Positions 11,409 to 23,206 of a stretch of DNA of 64,000 nt are shown in pieces. The stretch's first letter is position 1; every line of letters begins with the position of its first letter. The notes beneath the pieces are model-generated. The model worked only from the letters and a program-made list of their open reading frames with translations, searched no databases and was not told the DNA's origin. Origin of the DNA: Chiridota heheva (lineage: Eukaryota > Echinodermata > Holothuroidea > Apodida > Chiridotidae). The stretch spans positions 62,001-126,000 of the forward strand of contig JAIGNY010002754.1 in assembly GCA_020152595.1 (NCBI GenBank), written 5' to 3'. The position numbers and the translations under genes are program-made.

Positions 11409-12952
11409 TAACACACCATTTCATTCCTTACCTGGACTAACTGCTTTTCATTCCTTACCTGGACTAACTGCTTTTCATTCCTTACCTGGACTAACTGTTT
11501 TTCATTCCTCACCTGGACTAACTGCTTTTCATTCCTTACCTGGACTAACTGCTTTTCATTCCTTACCTGGACTAACTGCTTTTCATTCCTTACTTGGACT
11601 AACTGCTTTTCATTCCTTACCTGGACTAAGTGCTTTTCATTCCTTACCTGGACTAACTGCTTTTCTTTCCTTACCTGGACTAACTGCTTTTCATTCCTTA
11701 CCTGGACTAACTGTTTTTCATTCCTCACCTGGACTAACTGTTTTTCATTCCTTACTTGGACTAACTGCTTTTCATTCCTTACCTGGACTAAGTGCTTTTC
11801 GTTCCTTACCTGGACTAACTGCTTTTCTTTCCTTACCTGGACTAAGTGCTTTTCATTCCTTACTTGGACTAATTGCTTTTCGTTCCTTACCTGGACTAAG
11901 TGTTTTTCATTCCTCACCTGGACTAACTGCTTTTTATTCCTTACTTGGACTAACTGCTTTTTAATCCTTACCTGGACTAAGTGCTTTTCGTTCCTTACCT
12001 GGACTAACTGCTTTTCATTCCTTACTTGGACTAACTGCTTTTCAATCCTAACCTGGACTAACTGCTTTTCATTCCTTACCTGGACTAACTGCTTTTCATT
12101 CCTTACTTGGACTAACTGCTTTTCATTCCTTACTTGGACTAACTGCTTTTCAATCCTAACCTGGACTAACTGCTTTTCGTTCCTTACCTGGACTAACTGC
12201 TTTTCGATCCTTACCTAGACTAGGTGCTTTTCATTCCTAACCTGGACTAACTGCTTTTCCTTCCTTACCTGGACTAACTGCTTTTCACTCCTTACCTGGA
12301 CTAACTGCTTTTCAATCCTTACTAACTGCTTTTCATTCCTTACCTGGACTAACTGCTTTTCATTCCTTACTTGGACTAACTGCTTTTCATTCCTTACCTG
12401 GACTAACTGCTTTTCAATCCTAACCTGGACTAACTGCTTTTCGTTCCTTACCTGGACTAACTGCTTTTCGATCCTTACCTGGACTAAGTGCTTTTCATTC
12501 CAAACCTGGACTAACTGCTTTTCCTTCCTTACCTGGACTAACAGCTTTTCATTCCTTACCTGGACTAACTGCTTTTCAATCCTTACTAACTGCTTTTCAT
12601 TCCTTACCTGGGCTAACTGCTTTTCATTCCATACCTGGACTTACTGCTTTTCGTTCCTTACCTGGACTAACTGCTTTTCATTCCTTACCTGGACTAACTG
12701 CTTTTCATTCCTAACCTGGACTAACTGCTTTTCCTTCCTTACCTGGACTAACTGCTTTTCACTCCTTACCTGGACTAACTGCTTTTCAATCCTTACTAAC
12801 TGCTTTTCATTCCTTACCTGGGCTAACTGCTTTTCGTTCCTTACCTGGACTTACTGCTTTTCATTCCTTTTCTGGACTAACTGCTTTTCGATCCTTACCT
12901 GGACTAACTGCTTTTCGATCCTTACCTGGACTTACTGCTTTTCATTCCTTAC
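11409..12952 (-). repeat. Minisatellite of copied 5' splice sites, 27-bp unit, about 57 units
   Basis: Read on the minus strand, the unit is GTAAGGAATGAAAAGCAGTT followed by AGTCCAG. The array starts at the first intronic base after the EF-hand exon (12,953-13,082). The last 15 exonic bases (AAGCAGTTATTCCAG) differ from the unit's AAGCAGTTAGTCCAG at one base, and the unit's other 12 bases equal the start of the intron. Each unit thus spans an exon-intron junction. Most units keep CAG|GTAAGG. Others carry GTGAGG or lost the GT. The 27-base period is nine codons and yields a long RNEKQLVQV-type open frame that I regard as a by-product. Confidence 0.95.
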
Positions 12953-13082
12953 CTGGAATAACTGCTTGACCTTCCGCTTACTAAAGTTAACATTCATCTT
13001 GTGTAGAAGCTTTAGCACCTCATCCATATCCAGAAGACCATCCCCACTCTTGTCAGCACACTTGAATACTGCCTTCAACCAA
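12953..13082 (-). CDS. Phospholipase C, exon with first EF-hand
   Basis: This 130-base exon completes a split codon (AA|T, Asn) and then encodes 43 residues starting WLKAVFKCADKSGDGLL and ending KRKVKQLFQ (residues 289-331 if translation starts at 30,097). The calcium-binding-type loop DKSGDGLLDMDE has acidic or polar residues at positions 1, 3, 5, 9 and 12. The WLK...F...ADK-GDGLL pattern and the following LLHKMNV are typical of the EF-hand region right after the PH domain in PLC delta, eta and PLC-like proteins. The 3' end is CAG|GTAAGG, phase 0. The 5' end is not an AG acceptor but GATCAC|TTGG, preceded by CTTAAC at 13,098-13,103, fitting a U12 AT-AC intron. The next exon (second EF-hand) was not found to the left. 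Confidence 0.9.
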
Positions 13083-13104
13083 GTGATCGGATGATGAGTT
13101 AAGA
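13083..13104 (-). other. U12-type branch point and AC acceptor
   Basis: The minus strand reads TTCTTAACT, then 16 bases after the presumed branch A the intron ends in AC (GATCAC|TTGG). The core CTTAAC matches the U12 branch-site consensus, the spacing is in the usual range, and no AG lies between it and the exon. The splice phase fits the upstream exon exactly. Confidence 0.75.
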
Positions 13105-13139
13105 ATATATAAACTCATAACAATATTTGTAGTCACTGA

Positions 13140-14025
13140 GAAAGTCTAAAAGAATACTAAATCTACACTATCTAAAACGATACAGTAAACAATACTGTAA
13201 CTGCCCCACCCCTGTATGCAAGCTGCATGCCCCCCCCCCCCCTCCTTTCATACACACTTTATGGATCGGACCCCCTTTGGTTGTACCAAGTTATTGGTAG
13301 CTAAATATAAACTTTTTTTTATTTTCTTATATACACCCCTTGAACCCCTCCATTATTACCAAACAAGTACATAGTAACATCCAATTTAGGATATTCGCAA
13401 AAGATTATCATTTCATATTTTAACTCAACAGTACAGTTTTTACAAACTTGACAACACATATTCAAAAATTGTAATACTTTCAAAAAGCAATCTCAAGTTG
13501 ATGAAAAAATGGTTTTTCATTTTATGCTTGATATAATTTGAGTTTAATATTTATGAATCACAAAACTGTGAATTTTCACATACGAAATTCACCCCAAAGT
13601 TGTTAAAACCTTGCGCAATATGCATTAAAATATGACTTCAACTAATGAATGCATGATCACACATACTCTCCACGTTTGACGTAGCTGGATCCACATGTTC
13701 CTTCATTGTTGTATCATAAAATGTCAACAAAAAATTCAAGCCAAAACTCAAAAAGTGTGAAAACCAGTTGAGCAAACTGTCTTAAAAAATATGAAAATGA
13801 TGGAAATATATTTAAATAAAGAATAAGAAAAATCCATTAGGGATCAGTTATTCAGTGCCACCGTAAGTATTGTATTTTTCAACTTCAAGAAGTGCAGAAT
13901 GAATTTTTAATACTGTACTGTTTTTAAATGGTCTGGCGTTTGCATGCTATGTTTACAGCAATCAAATTTACCCTCAGTAAAAAGAGCATACAAATTAAAA
14001 CTCTTCCTCTCTAATGTTGCCTTTA
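13140..14025. other. Intronic, no feature beyond C- and T-runs
   Basis: A C-run near 13,232-13,243 and AT-rich sequence. No exon of the phospholipase gene or other gene was recognised. Confidence 0.5.
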
Positions 14026-14177
14026 GTCCATAGACCTTTAAGAGGGGGACTAATAAACCTTTAACAGGGGGGGACTAATAAACCTTTAAGAGGGGACTAA
14101 TAAACCTTTAACAGGGGGGACTAATACACTTTTAAGAGGAGGACTAATAAATCTTTAACAGGGGGACTAATAAATTG
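14026..14177. repeat. Minisatellite, about 24-bp unit, left part of an array split by a LINE
   Basis: Units of ACTAATAAACCTTTAA plus a G-run of variable length are repeated about six times. The same unit resumes at 19,793 after the LINE, so the two parts were one array before the insertion. Confidence 0.93.
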
Positions 14178-14383
14178 TTTGTTTGTTTGATGAGGTCTTA
14201 ACAGCACCACGACAACGAAGGTCAAATTGTGCCTGAGAGGTCAGATCATTTTAGAGGTAGTAAGGAAAGAGACCAGGGGAAGAATGAGAGAAATTCAAGA
14301 ACAAAAGCCAGAAAGCTGTGATCGAGAGAGGAGGTGCATGGGTAAAACTAAAAACAAAGTAGAGAGGGGGTGGAAGAGGAGAG

Positions 14384-17300
14384 TTAAATATGGTTGTAGA
14401 GGGAAGCATGCTGAAGGAAGGAGACTATTTTATCTGGAGGATTTTTTTGGAAGAACTCAGCAATTGAGTTGTGGGGAGCGAGAGAAGCTCTGGGAAGGTT
14501 GTACAGGGGGCAAGCAAGGAGAACGTGTTGGATTGTGAGGATGCAGTGGCAATTGTTACAGAGGGGTTGGGGGAACCAATAAGGAGGTGGGAGTGAGTGA
14601 GGTGGGTGTGACCAATTCTAAGACGGGTAATATGAACGTTGTCGATACGAGAAAGGTTGTTGATGGTGGATTTGATCGATTGTGGGCTGGATAACATGGA
14701 GTTTGTTATCAATTTGGAAGTTCCATAAGGTTTGCCAGCGGTCACGAACAAGAGAAGCGATAAGCGGTTTGATGTCAGAGAAGGTTTTTGGAAAATGGGA
14801 AGGGAGGAGGTTAAGGGCAAGCTTAGCGGCTGTATCAGCCCTGTCATTGCCAGGGATGCCAACATGGCTGGGTATCCAGAACAAAAGAACACTTTTCCTG
14901 CAGAGGGTGGGAGAAAAGAGTTTCCGGAGGAGGAGGTGGCAGGTGAGGTTATCCCATTTAAGATTGAGTAATGAAGTAAGAACAGCCTTTGAGTCAGAGA
15001 AAATGGCAAAGTGACTAAGAGGAGAGTACTCAATAAAGTTGCGGGCGAGGAGAATGGCCTTAGCCTCGGCTGAAAAGATGGATGAGTGGTCAGGAAGTCT
15101 GCTACTGAGGGTGATGTCTTGGATGATGGCAGCAGCAGCTGTCTTGTTGCCTTCCTTGGAGCCATCAGTATAGATGGAGGTGTAATTTGAGAGTTGGTCT
15201 TTGATTTGGTTGTGGAGATTGATGAAGAGATTAGGTGAGTTTGAGTTTTGTTATAAGTGGAGAGGTCTAGGTGGACAGAAGGAAGGGGGTGGCCCAAGGC
15301 AGAAAAGTGGGCCAGGAATAGGTGCCGAGAGTGGCGGGGTTGATGCCAAGTTGAAAGAGGTCTGATTTAATGCGTAAGCTGAAGGGGGCGATAGGGTTTT
15401 AGTCCTATCAAAGAGGGAGGAGAAATTGGGGTACCTAATGAGGTTGTAAACAGGGTTCTGGGTGTTGGTGAGGACTCTAAAAGCATAGGAGAGGCTAAGC
15501 TTTTTACATCTAAGTAGAAAGGGGGGTTCGTTGGCTTCAACATGAAGGCTAGTGATTGGGGAGGTCCTGTAGGCTCCTAGACAAAGCCTGAGGGCTTCAT
15601 TTTGGATGGTGTTAATGTGGTTGAGGTATGAGTTGTGAGCGACACAGTAAACAATATTGCCATAGTCAAGCTTGGCACGAATGGTGAGCCTGAAAATTTT
15701 GAGGAAAGCAGAGCGGTTCGCTCCCCAAGTAGTGTTGGAGAGCAGTCGGAGGAGGTTGAGGGAGCTATTGCATTTTAGTTTCAGGTTGGAGATGTGTGGC
15801 TTGTAGGTGAGCTTGGGGTCTAGAGTTAGACCAAGGAACTTTGTGTTTTCAACTTTAGGGATGCGATTCCCATTGAGCACAAAGTTCGGGTTGGGGTGGA
15901 GGTTGTTGAAATGACAAAAGTGCATGCAGACTGTCTTGTCTTTGGAGAATCTAAAACCGTTATTGTTGCTCCAGACTTGCAGCTGATTGAGGCTGGTTTG
16001 GAGCCTATTTTCAACAATAGGAAAGCTAGGGGAGGAGTAGAAGATGGTGAAGTCATCCACGAGAGGGTACGTTTGATGCTGGGGCCAAGGTCATTCCCGA
16101 TGTCATTAATGCTCAGGTTGAAGAGAGTGGGGAGAGGATGCTGCCTTGGGGACGCCCTCTTCTTGGGGTACGGCTTGGAGAGGGTGTGGCCAATACGAAC
16201 TTGGAACTGCCTGGGTGAGAGGAAGTTTTGAATAAAGATGGGGAGGTGGCCTCTGAGGCCAATGGTGTGAAGTTTCCGGTAATGCCGTATTTCCAAGTAG
16301 TGTCGAAAGCTTTCTCGAGGTCAAAAATATGGCAATGAGGTGTTCCTTTTTGCAAAGGATTCCCGGATAGCGGTGTCAAGCGTAATTAACTGGTCTAGGG
16401 TATTGCGACGTTTTTGAAACCGCTTTGGTGAGGAGAGAGGATTCTGTTGGTCTCGAGGAACCAGTTTAGTCTCTGATTAATGATCTTTTCCATAATTTTA
16501 CAGAGACAGCAAGTAAGGGCGATGGGTCGGTAGCTGGTGGCGTCGATGCTATCCTTCCCGGTTTAAGGACGGGATGACAATAGCTGTCCTCCAGATAGGG
16601 GAAAGGAGTGTGAGGACCAAATGTGGTTGAAGATGGTGAGAAGGGTAGTGGTGGCCTTGATGGGGAGGTGTTTCAGAAACTGATAGGGGATGTTATCTGG
16701 GCCCTTGGAGGTGCAGCCAGCGTCGCTGATGGCTTGGTTTAATTCAGAAAGGGTGAGAGGGGTGTTGTAGCTTTTGAATTGTCAGAGGGAAAAGTGATTC
16801 TCCGGGCTTCATCAAGCTTTTTGATTTTGAAAGCATTGGAGTAGTTGGTCGAGGACGAGATGTTGCTGAAAGAGGCGGCGAGGTGGTCAACGATGTCTTT
16901 TTTTGCGGTGAGAAGGTCTCCATTCCAAGAGAGATGGGAGATGGAAGATTTGCCTACTCTGCCGTGGAAGCTGTTAACCATTCTCCAAATCTTCTTAGTG
17001 GGGGTGTTGGTGGTGAGAGAAGAGATAAAGTTGTTCCAAGTGTTGGTTTTACTGTCCTTGATAGCCTTGGCACGGCTGATGTGAAAGAGGTTAAGGTTAT
17101 GGGTGGTCGGGTTAGTTTTAAAGTTCCTGAGGGCTCTTTTCCTGTTCTTGATGGCGGTTTTGCAGTCATCTGAGAACCAGGGGTTGGGGGATGATTTGGG
17201 GTTTGGAGGTTTTGGGAATTGAGCAGGTGGCGATGTTGATAGGATATTACTGAAGTTAGACATGGGATCCTCATCCTCGAGAAGATGGGGGAGAGGTGTG

Positions 17301-18050
17301 AGTCACAGAGGGTTTCAAAAGGGACCAGTCAGCCTTGTCGAGGTTCCAATTGGGGGTGTGCTCAGTGGGGATTTGAAGATTGGAGTGTATAAGAAGAGGG
17401 TAATGATCACTACCACAGAGGTCAGCAGTGACTCTCCAACTAAAATCAGGGAGGTTAGGGGAACAGATAGACAGGTCAATACAGGTGAGAGAGCCTGTGG
17501 CAGGATGAAGGTAGGTCGGGGAGTTAGTGTTCAGTAAGGACAGGCTGTGCTGACGGAGAGCGTTTTCGATGAACTTGCCTCTAGGGGTGGTGGTATTAGA
17601 GCCCCACAGAGGGTTGTGAGCGTTAAAGTCACCAAGAAGGATGAAGGGGGTGGGAAGCTGAGAGATGAGGTTGTTAAGGCTGGTTGGTTGAATGTTGGTG
17701 TTGGGAGGGAGATAGATATTGCAGAGAGTGAAAGTTTTGTGGAGGAGATAGAAATACAGATGGCCTGAAGGTCGGTGTGCACGAACAGGGCTGTGTGGGA
17801 TATCGTGTCTAACGAGAATGGAGACGCCACCACAGGCCCTGTCAGCATCCACTTGATGTTTGTGATAGCAAGCAAAGTTGTTAAGGGAGTAATGGTCGGT
17901 GGTTTTCAAGAAAGTTTCTTGTAGGCAGAAGACGACCGGGTTGAAGGTGGAGGCCAGAAGGTCGATTTCTTCAGAATTGGCCTTAAGGCTCCTAATGTTC
18001 CATTGTATGATGTTGTGGGTGTTATTGTAATTGTTTGTGGTGTATGCCAT
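14384..18050 (-). pseudogene. LINE ORF2: endonuclease, reverse transcriptase, RNase H
   Basis: The order matches a complete ORF2 of about 1,220 codons. AP endonuclease (18,050-17,271) shows QWNIRSLK, CLQETFL, GDFNAHNPLWG and GSDHYPL. A linker lies at 17,263-16,739. Reverse transcriptase (about 16,700-15,500) shows SYRPIALTCCLCKIMEK, FDLEKAFDTTW, RPQGSILSP and VDDF. RNase H (about 15,205-14,618) shows YTDGSKEGNKTAAAAI, AEAKAI, SDSKAV and IPSHVGIPGNDRADTAA. A terminal CNNC...H...C motif is followed by a stop near 14,384. The parts sit in different frames, so about four to six indels interrupt it. Confidence 0.9.
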
Positions 18051-18179
18051 AAAGGAGGCGGGGGGTTATCTGGAGGAAGAACTGCTGGGTCTGAGTTTGC
18101 TTGTTTTTTCTTTGGATCTGTTTCTTTGGGAGCGATTGTTTTTGAAAATTGACGAGAAGTATGATCGGTGTGTTCGTAA

Positions 18180-19484
18180 TCAACAATCCATACTCTCTTC
18201 AGTGTGGGTTTGGGAGGTGGGTTGTTTGTTGATTGGTTGTTTGTTGATTGGTTGTTTGTTGATTGGTTGTTTGTTGATTGGTTGTTTGTTGATTGGTTGT
18301 TTGTTGATTGGTTGTTTTTTGGTTGGTTGTTTGTTGGTTGATTTGTTGGTTGGTTGGTTGGTTGTTTGCTTGGCTGGTTTTAGCTTGATGTATGAAGGTA
18401 TTAGTGGAGTTGGTGTAGGGGGCGGTAGGGGCTTTAGAGTAGGAAGGGGGGTTGAGGAGAGAAGTGGTGGTGGAGGTGGTGTGGGTATTGGGAGTGATTG
18501 GGTTGTTGGAAATGGTGATGGGCTTAGGACTAGGTAAGAAGAGCCAGGTGAGGTCGGTTTGGGCATGGGAGTTAGTTTTTGTTGTGTTAGTTGTGTTTGG
18601 GGGGGCGGAATTAGAGTTAGAGGAGACTACATTTGAGTAGGAAGGCTTGGAGTTAAGGGAAGCGAGGAATTGTTTCCTGGCCTCAGGGTAGGTTATGTTG
18701 GGGTTAAGGGTTTTAAGTTTTGTTATTTGTTTTTCCTGAAGCCAGGTGGGACAGTCTTTCGAGAAGGAGGGATGGTTTGCTGGGTGTTTACCGTCACAAT
18801 TTGTGCAGAGTGGGGGGTTGGTGCAGGAGGTGTTGTCATGGTCCGGGGCTCCGAGTTACCACAGCGCTTGGCTGTGGCAGGAGTTTTTCCGTGGCCATAC
18901 CTCTGACAATTATAGCAACGTAAAGGGTTAGGGATGTGGGGCGACCTGGATTCTCAGGTAGCCGGCAATGATGTGGGAGGGGAGAGTTGGTGTTGCGAAG
19001 GTGAGAAATATGGTGTTGGTGGGAGTTTCGGCTCCGTCTCTCTTTAGAACGAGACGACGGGCTTCGGTTACATGTTGGTTAGCTAGTTCTTCTTGGAGGT
19101 CGTCATCGGTCATGTACGCAAGATCGCTGGTGCGTATGACGCCTTTGCTGGAGTTTAGGGAACGATGGGGGTGACTGTGATGTCGATACCAGAGTTGGAT
19201 AGGGTTTTGGTGGAAAGGAGGGTGGTGGCTTGTGTGTCCCTGGTGCAGTGCACCAGGAGATCACCGGATCTAAGGGTAGAGACTTTGGGAGGGTACCGAC
19301 AAGGCCAAAGAGGGCTTTATGGATGAGGAAAGGAGAAACTTTTTAAAGCTTTCCTGCTTGTTGGTGGCATGGATTATAAGGATTTTTGGGATTGGGGTTG
19401 CAGAATGGTCAATGATGGTAGCAGGTGGGTCACGGGGAGGGGAGGGGGGTCAAGGTCAAGGTCACTGCATAGGCGCTTTGTCAT
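18180..19484 (-). pseudogene. LINE ORF1: gag-like protein with zinc-knuckle
   Basis: The start is probably the ATG at 19,484 (MTKRLCSDLDLD). A central domain at about 19,130-18,915 reads DDLQEELANQHVTEARRLVL, then KRDGAETPTNTIFLTFATP, then AGYLRIQV. A knuckle follows (RCYNCQRYGHGKTPATAKRC, CX2C...H...C, about 18,920-18,860). Then comes a proline/serine-rich tail ending in a KQPIN repeat. This matches nucleic-acid-binding ORF1 proteins of I/Jockey-like LINEs. Indels break the frame. Confidence 0.85.
18215..18330 (-). repeat. 15-bp coding microrepeat (KQPIN) in LINE ORF1 tail
   Basis: TTGATTGGTTGTTTG recurs about seven times on the plus strand. Read on the minus strand it encodes repeated KQPIN pentapeptides near the ORF1 C terminus, just before the ORF2 start. 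Confidence 0.9.
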
Positions 19485-19792
19485 TATGAAAGAAAAAACC
19501 AAGGGCCGAGAGACCCGAGGCAAGTAGAAAAAAATCGCGGAACCACTATATGGGGACCGCCGTATTAGTAACGAAGGGCATGAAAAGTCGGGACAGAACG
19601 AGGGAAAATATAATAGAAAAGAAGAAAAGAAACGATCTCACCGAGGATAAAAGCCCATCCACCCAAAAGAAAATCCGAAAATGAAGTTATAAAACAAAAT
19701 GGTGCAAATTGGAGAGAAAATGGAGCGAAAATAGTTTAAGAGAATAGAATCAGTTGCCACGTCGCTCTCGTACACACTCGTACACACTCGAT

Positions 19793-20432
19793 CAATAAAC
19801 CTTTAACAGGGGGGACTAATAAACTGTTAACAGGGGGGACTAATAAACCTTTAACAGGGGGAAACTAATAAACCATTAACAGGAGGGACTAATACACCGT
19901 TAACAGGGAGGGGGGGGGGGGACTAATACACCGTTGACAGGGGAACTAATAAGCCTTTAACAGGGGGGACTAATAAACTGTTAAGAGGGGGGACTAATAA
20001 ACTTTTAACAGGGGAATAATAAACCGTTAAGAGGGGGACTAATAAACCTTTAACAGGGGGGACTAATAAACCTTTAACAGGGGACTAATAAACCTTTAAC
20101 AGGGGACTAATAAACCTTTAACAGGGGACTTAACAGGGGACTTATACACCGTTAACAGGGAGACTAATAAACCTTTAACAGGGGGGACTAATAAACCGTT
20201 AACAGGGGACTAATAAACCTTTAAAAGGGGGGAATGATACACTTTTAACAGGGGGACTAATAAACCTTTAACAGGGGGGACTAATAAACCTTTAACAGGG
20301 GCTAATAAACCGTTAAGAGGGGGACTTATACACCGTTAACAGGGGACTAATAAACCTTTAACAGGGGACTAATAAACCTTTAACAGGGGGGACTAATAAA
20401 CCTTTGACAGGGGGGACTAATAAACCTTTACC
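19793..20432. repeat. Minisatellite, about 24-bp unit, right part of the split array (about 27 copies)
   Basis: The ACTAATAAACCTTTAACAGG unit continues with G-run length varying between units. The word CTAATGTTGCCT occurs just outside both ends of the whole locus (14,012-14,023 and 20,440-20,451). Confidence 0.94.
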
Positions 20433-21167
20433 AACCACGCTAATGTTGCCTCCATATAAAGTTATCATTGCTGCTACAGTGGCATAGATTCTTTTGCAAG
20501 GGGGGGGGTGGACTCCCAAAATAAATCTGAATCCAAGCTATACCTTAAATGTGAAACAACTGTAGAGAACAAAAACAAAACCCTCCTTTACACAATACAT
20601 TACAAAGTCATCTAGCACGTTCAAACAGAAACCTTCGAAACCCTAACATAAAGCCAAAATACAGAATAAACGTCTACAAAAATTCATTCATTTACCGTGC
20701 GGCAATTTACTTACAGACAGGAGAGTTAGAATTACTGTTTTAAACCTTTTATCTTTAATTTTTCTCCCTATTTATTTATTCATATTCTTTTATTTTCTGC
20801 TATGTCTTTTAATATGTATATGCATGTACTTTTTCCTTTTTACAAATATTTTAAATTTGTACTGGAATATATAATAATAATAATAATAATAGTGATACAT
20901 TTTTGAATGGATTTGGATGAGTAACTGCTGGAGTAAGTATTTCTCGTCTTTCTCGTCTAAATTCTCAAAAGAGATTCAAAGAATTATATCAAGATATAAT
21001 GTGCTGCCAAGTAATTACTCTGAAAATGTATATAGTTTTTGCAGGTATCCAATCTTTTTTTAAATATCCTGTAGAAGCAATGCTTTGAGCTTGTCATAAG
21101 AATGCAATTGGAACCTTTAGAAGCTTGCAAAATAAATTGAACTTACATGATATTCTTAAGAGCTCAG
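20433..21167. other. Intronic sequence, no gene seen
   Basis: AT-rich, with a G-run near 20,500 and a short AAT microsatellite near 20,874-20,889. Nothing else is supported. Confidence 0.5.
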
Positions 21168-23206
21168 TGATATTGGCACTGCCAGGCGCCATAACCTGGG
21201 TGATAATATGGCACTGCCAGGCGCCATGACCTGGGTGATATGGCACTTCCAGGCACCATGACCTGGGTGATAGATAATATAGCAATGCCAGGCGCCATGA
21301 TCTGGGTGATAATATGGCACTGCCAGGCGCCATGATCTGGGTGATAATATGACACTGCCAGACGCCATGACCTGAGCTCAGTGATAATGGGCACTGTCAG
21401 GTGCCATGACCTGGGTGATAATATAGCACTGCCAGGCGCCATGATCTAAGCTCAGTGATAATGGCACTGCCAGGTGCCATGACCTAAGCACACACAGTGA
21501 TAATGGCACTGCCAGGCAATATGACCTGAGCTCATTGATAATGACACTGCCCGGCGCCATGACCTGAGCTCAGTGATAATGGTTGATAATGGTACTGCCA
21601 GGTGCCATGACCTGAGCTCAGTGATAATGCGCACTGTCAGGTGCCATGACCTGGGTGATAATATGGCACTGCCAGGCGCCATGATCTGGGTGATAATATG
21701 GCACTGCCAGACGCCGTGACCTGAGCTCAGTGATAATGCGCAATGTCAGGTGCCATGACCTGGGTGATAATATAGCACTGCCAGGCACCATGATCTGGGT
21801 GATAATATGGCACTGCCAGGCGCCATGACCTGGGTGATAATATGGCACTGCCAGGCGCCATGATGTGGGTGATAATATGGCACTGCCAGACGCCATGACC
21901 TGAGCTCAGTGATAATGGGCACTGTCAGGTGCCATGACCTAGGTGATAATATAGCACTGCCAGGTGCCATGATCTAAGCTCAGTGATAATGGCACTGCCA
22001 GGTGCCATGACCTAAGCACACACAGTGATAATGGCACTGCCAGGCAATATGACCTGAGCTCAGTGATAATGACACTGCCTGGCACCATGACCTGAGCTCA
22101 GTGATAATGGTACTGCCCGGCGCCATGACCTGAGCTCAGTAATAATGGTACTGCCAGGTGCCATGACCTGAGCTCAGTGATAATGGGCACTGTCAGGCGC
22201 CATGACCTAAGCACACACAGTGATAATGGCACTGCCAGGCAATATGACCTGAGCTCAGTGATAATGACACTGCCCGGCGCCATGACCTGAGCTCAGTAAT
22301 AATGACACTGCCCGGCGCCATGACCTGAGCTCAGTGATAATGGGCACTGTCAGGTGCCATGACCTGGGTGATAATATGGCACTGCCAGGTGCCATGACCT
22401 GAGCTCAGTGATAATGGCACTGCCAGGCGCCATGACCTGAGCTCACTTATAATGGCATTGCCAGGTTCCATGACCTAAACTCAGTGATAATGGAACTGTC
22501 AGGCACCATGACCTGAGCTCAGTGATAATGGCACTGCCAGGCGCCATGACCTAAGCTCACTTATAATGGCATTGCCAGGTTCCATGACCTAAACTCAGTG
22601 ATAATGGAACTGTCAGGCACCATGACCTGAGCTCAGAGATAATAGTATTGCCAGGCGCCATGACCTGAGCGCAGTGATAATGACACTGTCAGGCACTATG
22701 ACCTGAGCTCAGTGATAATGACACTGCCAGGCACCATGACCTGAGCTCAGTGATAATGACACTGCCAGGCAATATGACCTGGGCTCAGTGATAATGACAC
22801 TGTCAGGCACTATGACCTGAGCTTAGTGATAATGGTATTGCCAGGCGCCATGACCTGAGCGCAGTGATAATGACACTGTCAGGCACTATGACCTGAGCTT
22901 AGTGATAATGGTATTGCCAGGCGCCATGACCTGAGCTCAGTGATAATGACACTGTCAGGCACTATGACCTGAGCTCAGTGATAATGACACTGCCAGGCGC
23001 CATGACCTGAGCTCAGTGATAATGACACTGCCAGGCACCATGACCTGAGCTCAGTGATAATGACACTGCCAGGCAATATGACCTGAGCTCAGTGATAATG
23101 ACACTGTCAGGCACTATGACCTGAGCTCAGTGATAATGGTATTGTCAGGCGCCATGACCTGAGCTCAGTGATAATGACACTGCCAGGCACCATGACCTAG
23201 AGGGGG
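21168..23206. repeat. Minisatellite, 35-38-bp unit, about 55 copies
   Basis: Units of the form CACTGCCAGGCGCCATGACC followed by TGAGCTCAGTGATAATG (38 bp) or TGGGTGATAATATGG (35 bp) are interleaved. Longer blocks recur (for example about 22,430-22,500 and about 22,550-22,620), showing higher-order duplication. Minus frames are open by repeat composition only. Confidence 0.95.

Larger units (their letters stand above)
14178..19790 (-). mobile_element. Nearly full-length LINE of the RNase H-bearing I-like group
   Basis: On the minus strand the element has ORF1 with a zinc-knuckle, ORF2 with AP endonuclease, reverse transcriptase, RNase H and a terminal CCHC motif, and a 3' tail of CAAA repeats (ATCAAACAAACAAACAA, about 14,195-14,178). 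AATAAA is present on both sides (14,172-14,177 and 19,793-19,798), consistent with a short target-site duplication inside the 24-bp minisatellite. RNase H downstream of reverse transcriptase places it in the I superfamily (I, Nimb and relatives). Several frameshifts split the frames, so this copy is probably dead but not ancient. It lies in the same orientation as the host phospholipase gene, within its AT-AC intron. Confidence 0.92.

Noticed and set aside
11408-11917. 169-codon minus frame of RNEKQLVQV repeats
   Set aside because: It is the intronic splice-donor array read in its nine-codon period. It is interrupted elsewhere by frame-changing units and a stop in the unit next to the exon.
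14227-17768. Plus-strand open frames of 70-168 codons over the LINE
   Set aside because: They are antisense shadows of the minus-strand LINE frames that carry clear endonuclease, reverse transcriptase and RNase H motifs.
14026-20432. G-quadruplex cluster in the G-run minisatellite
   Set aside because: Each unit has one G-run separated from the next by about 18-19 other bases, too far for a standard intramolecular quadruplex.
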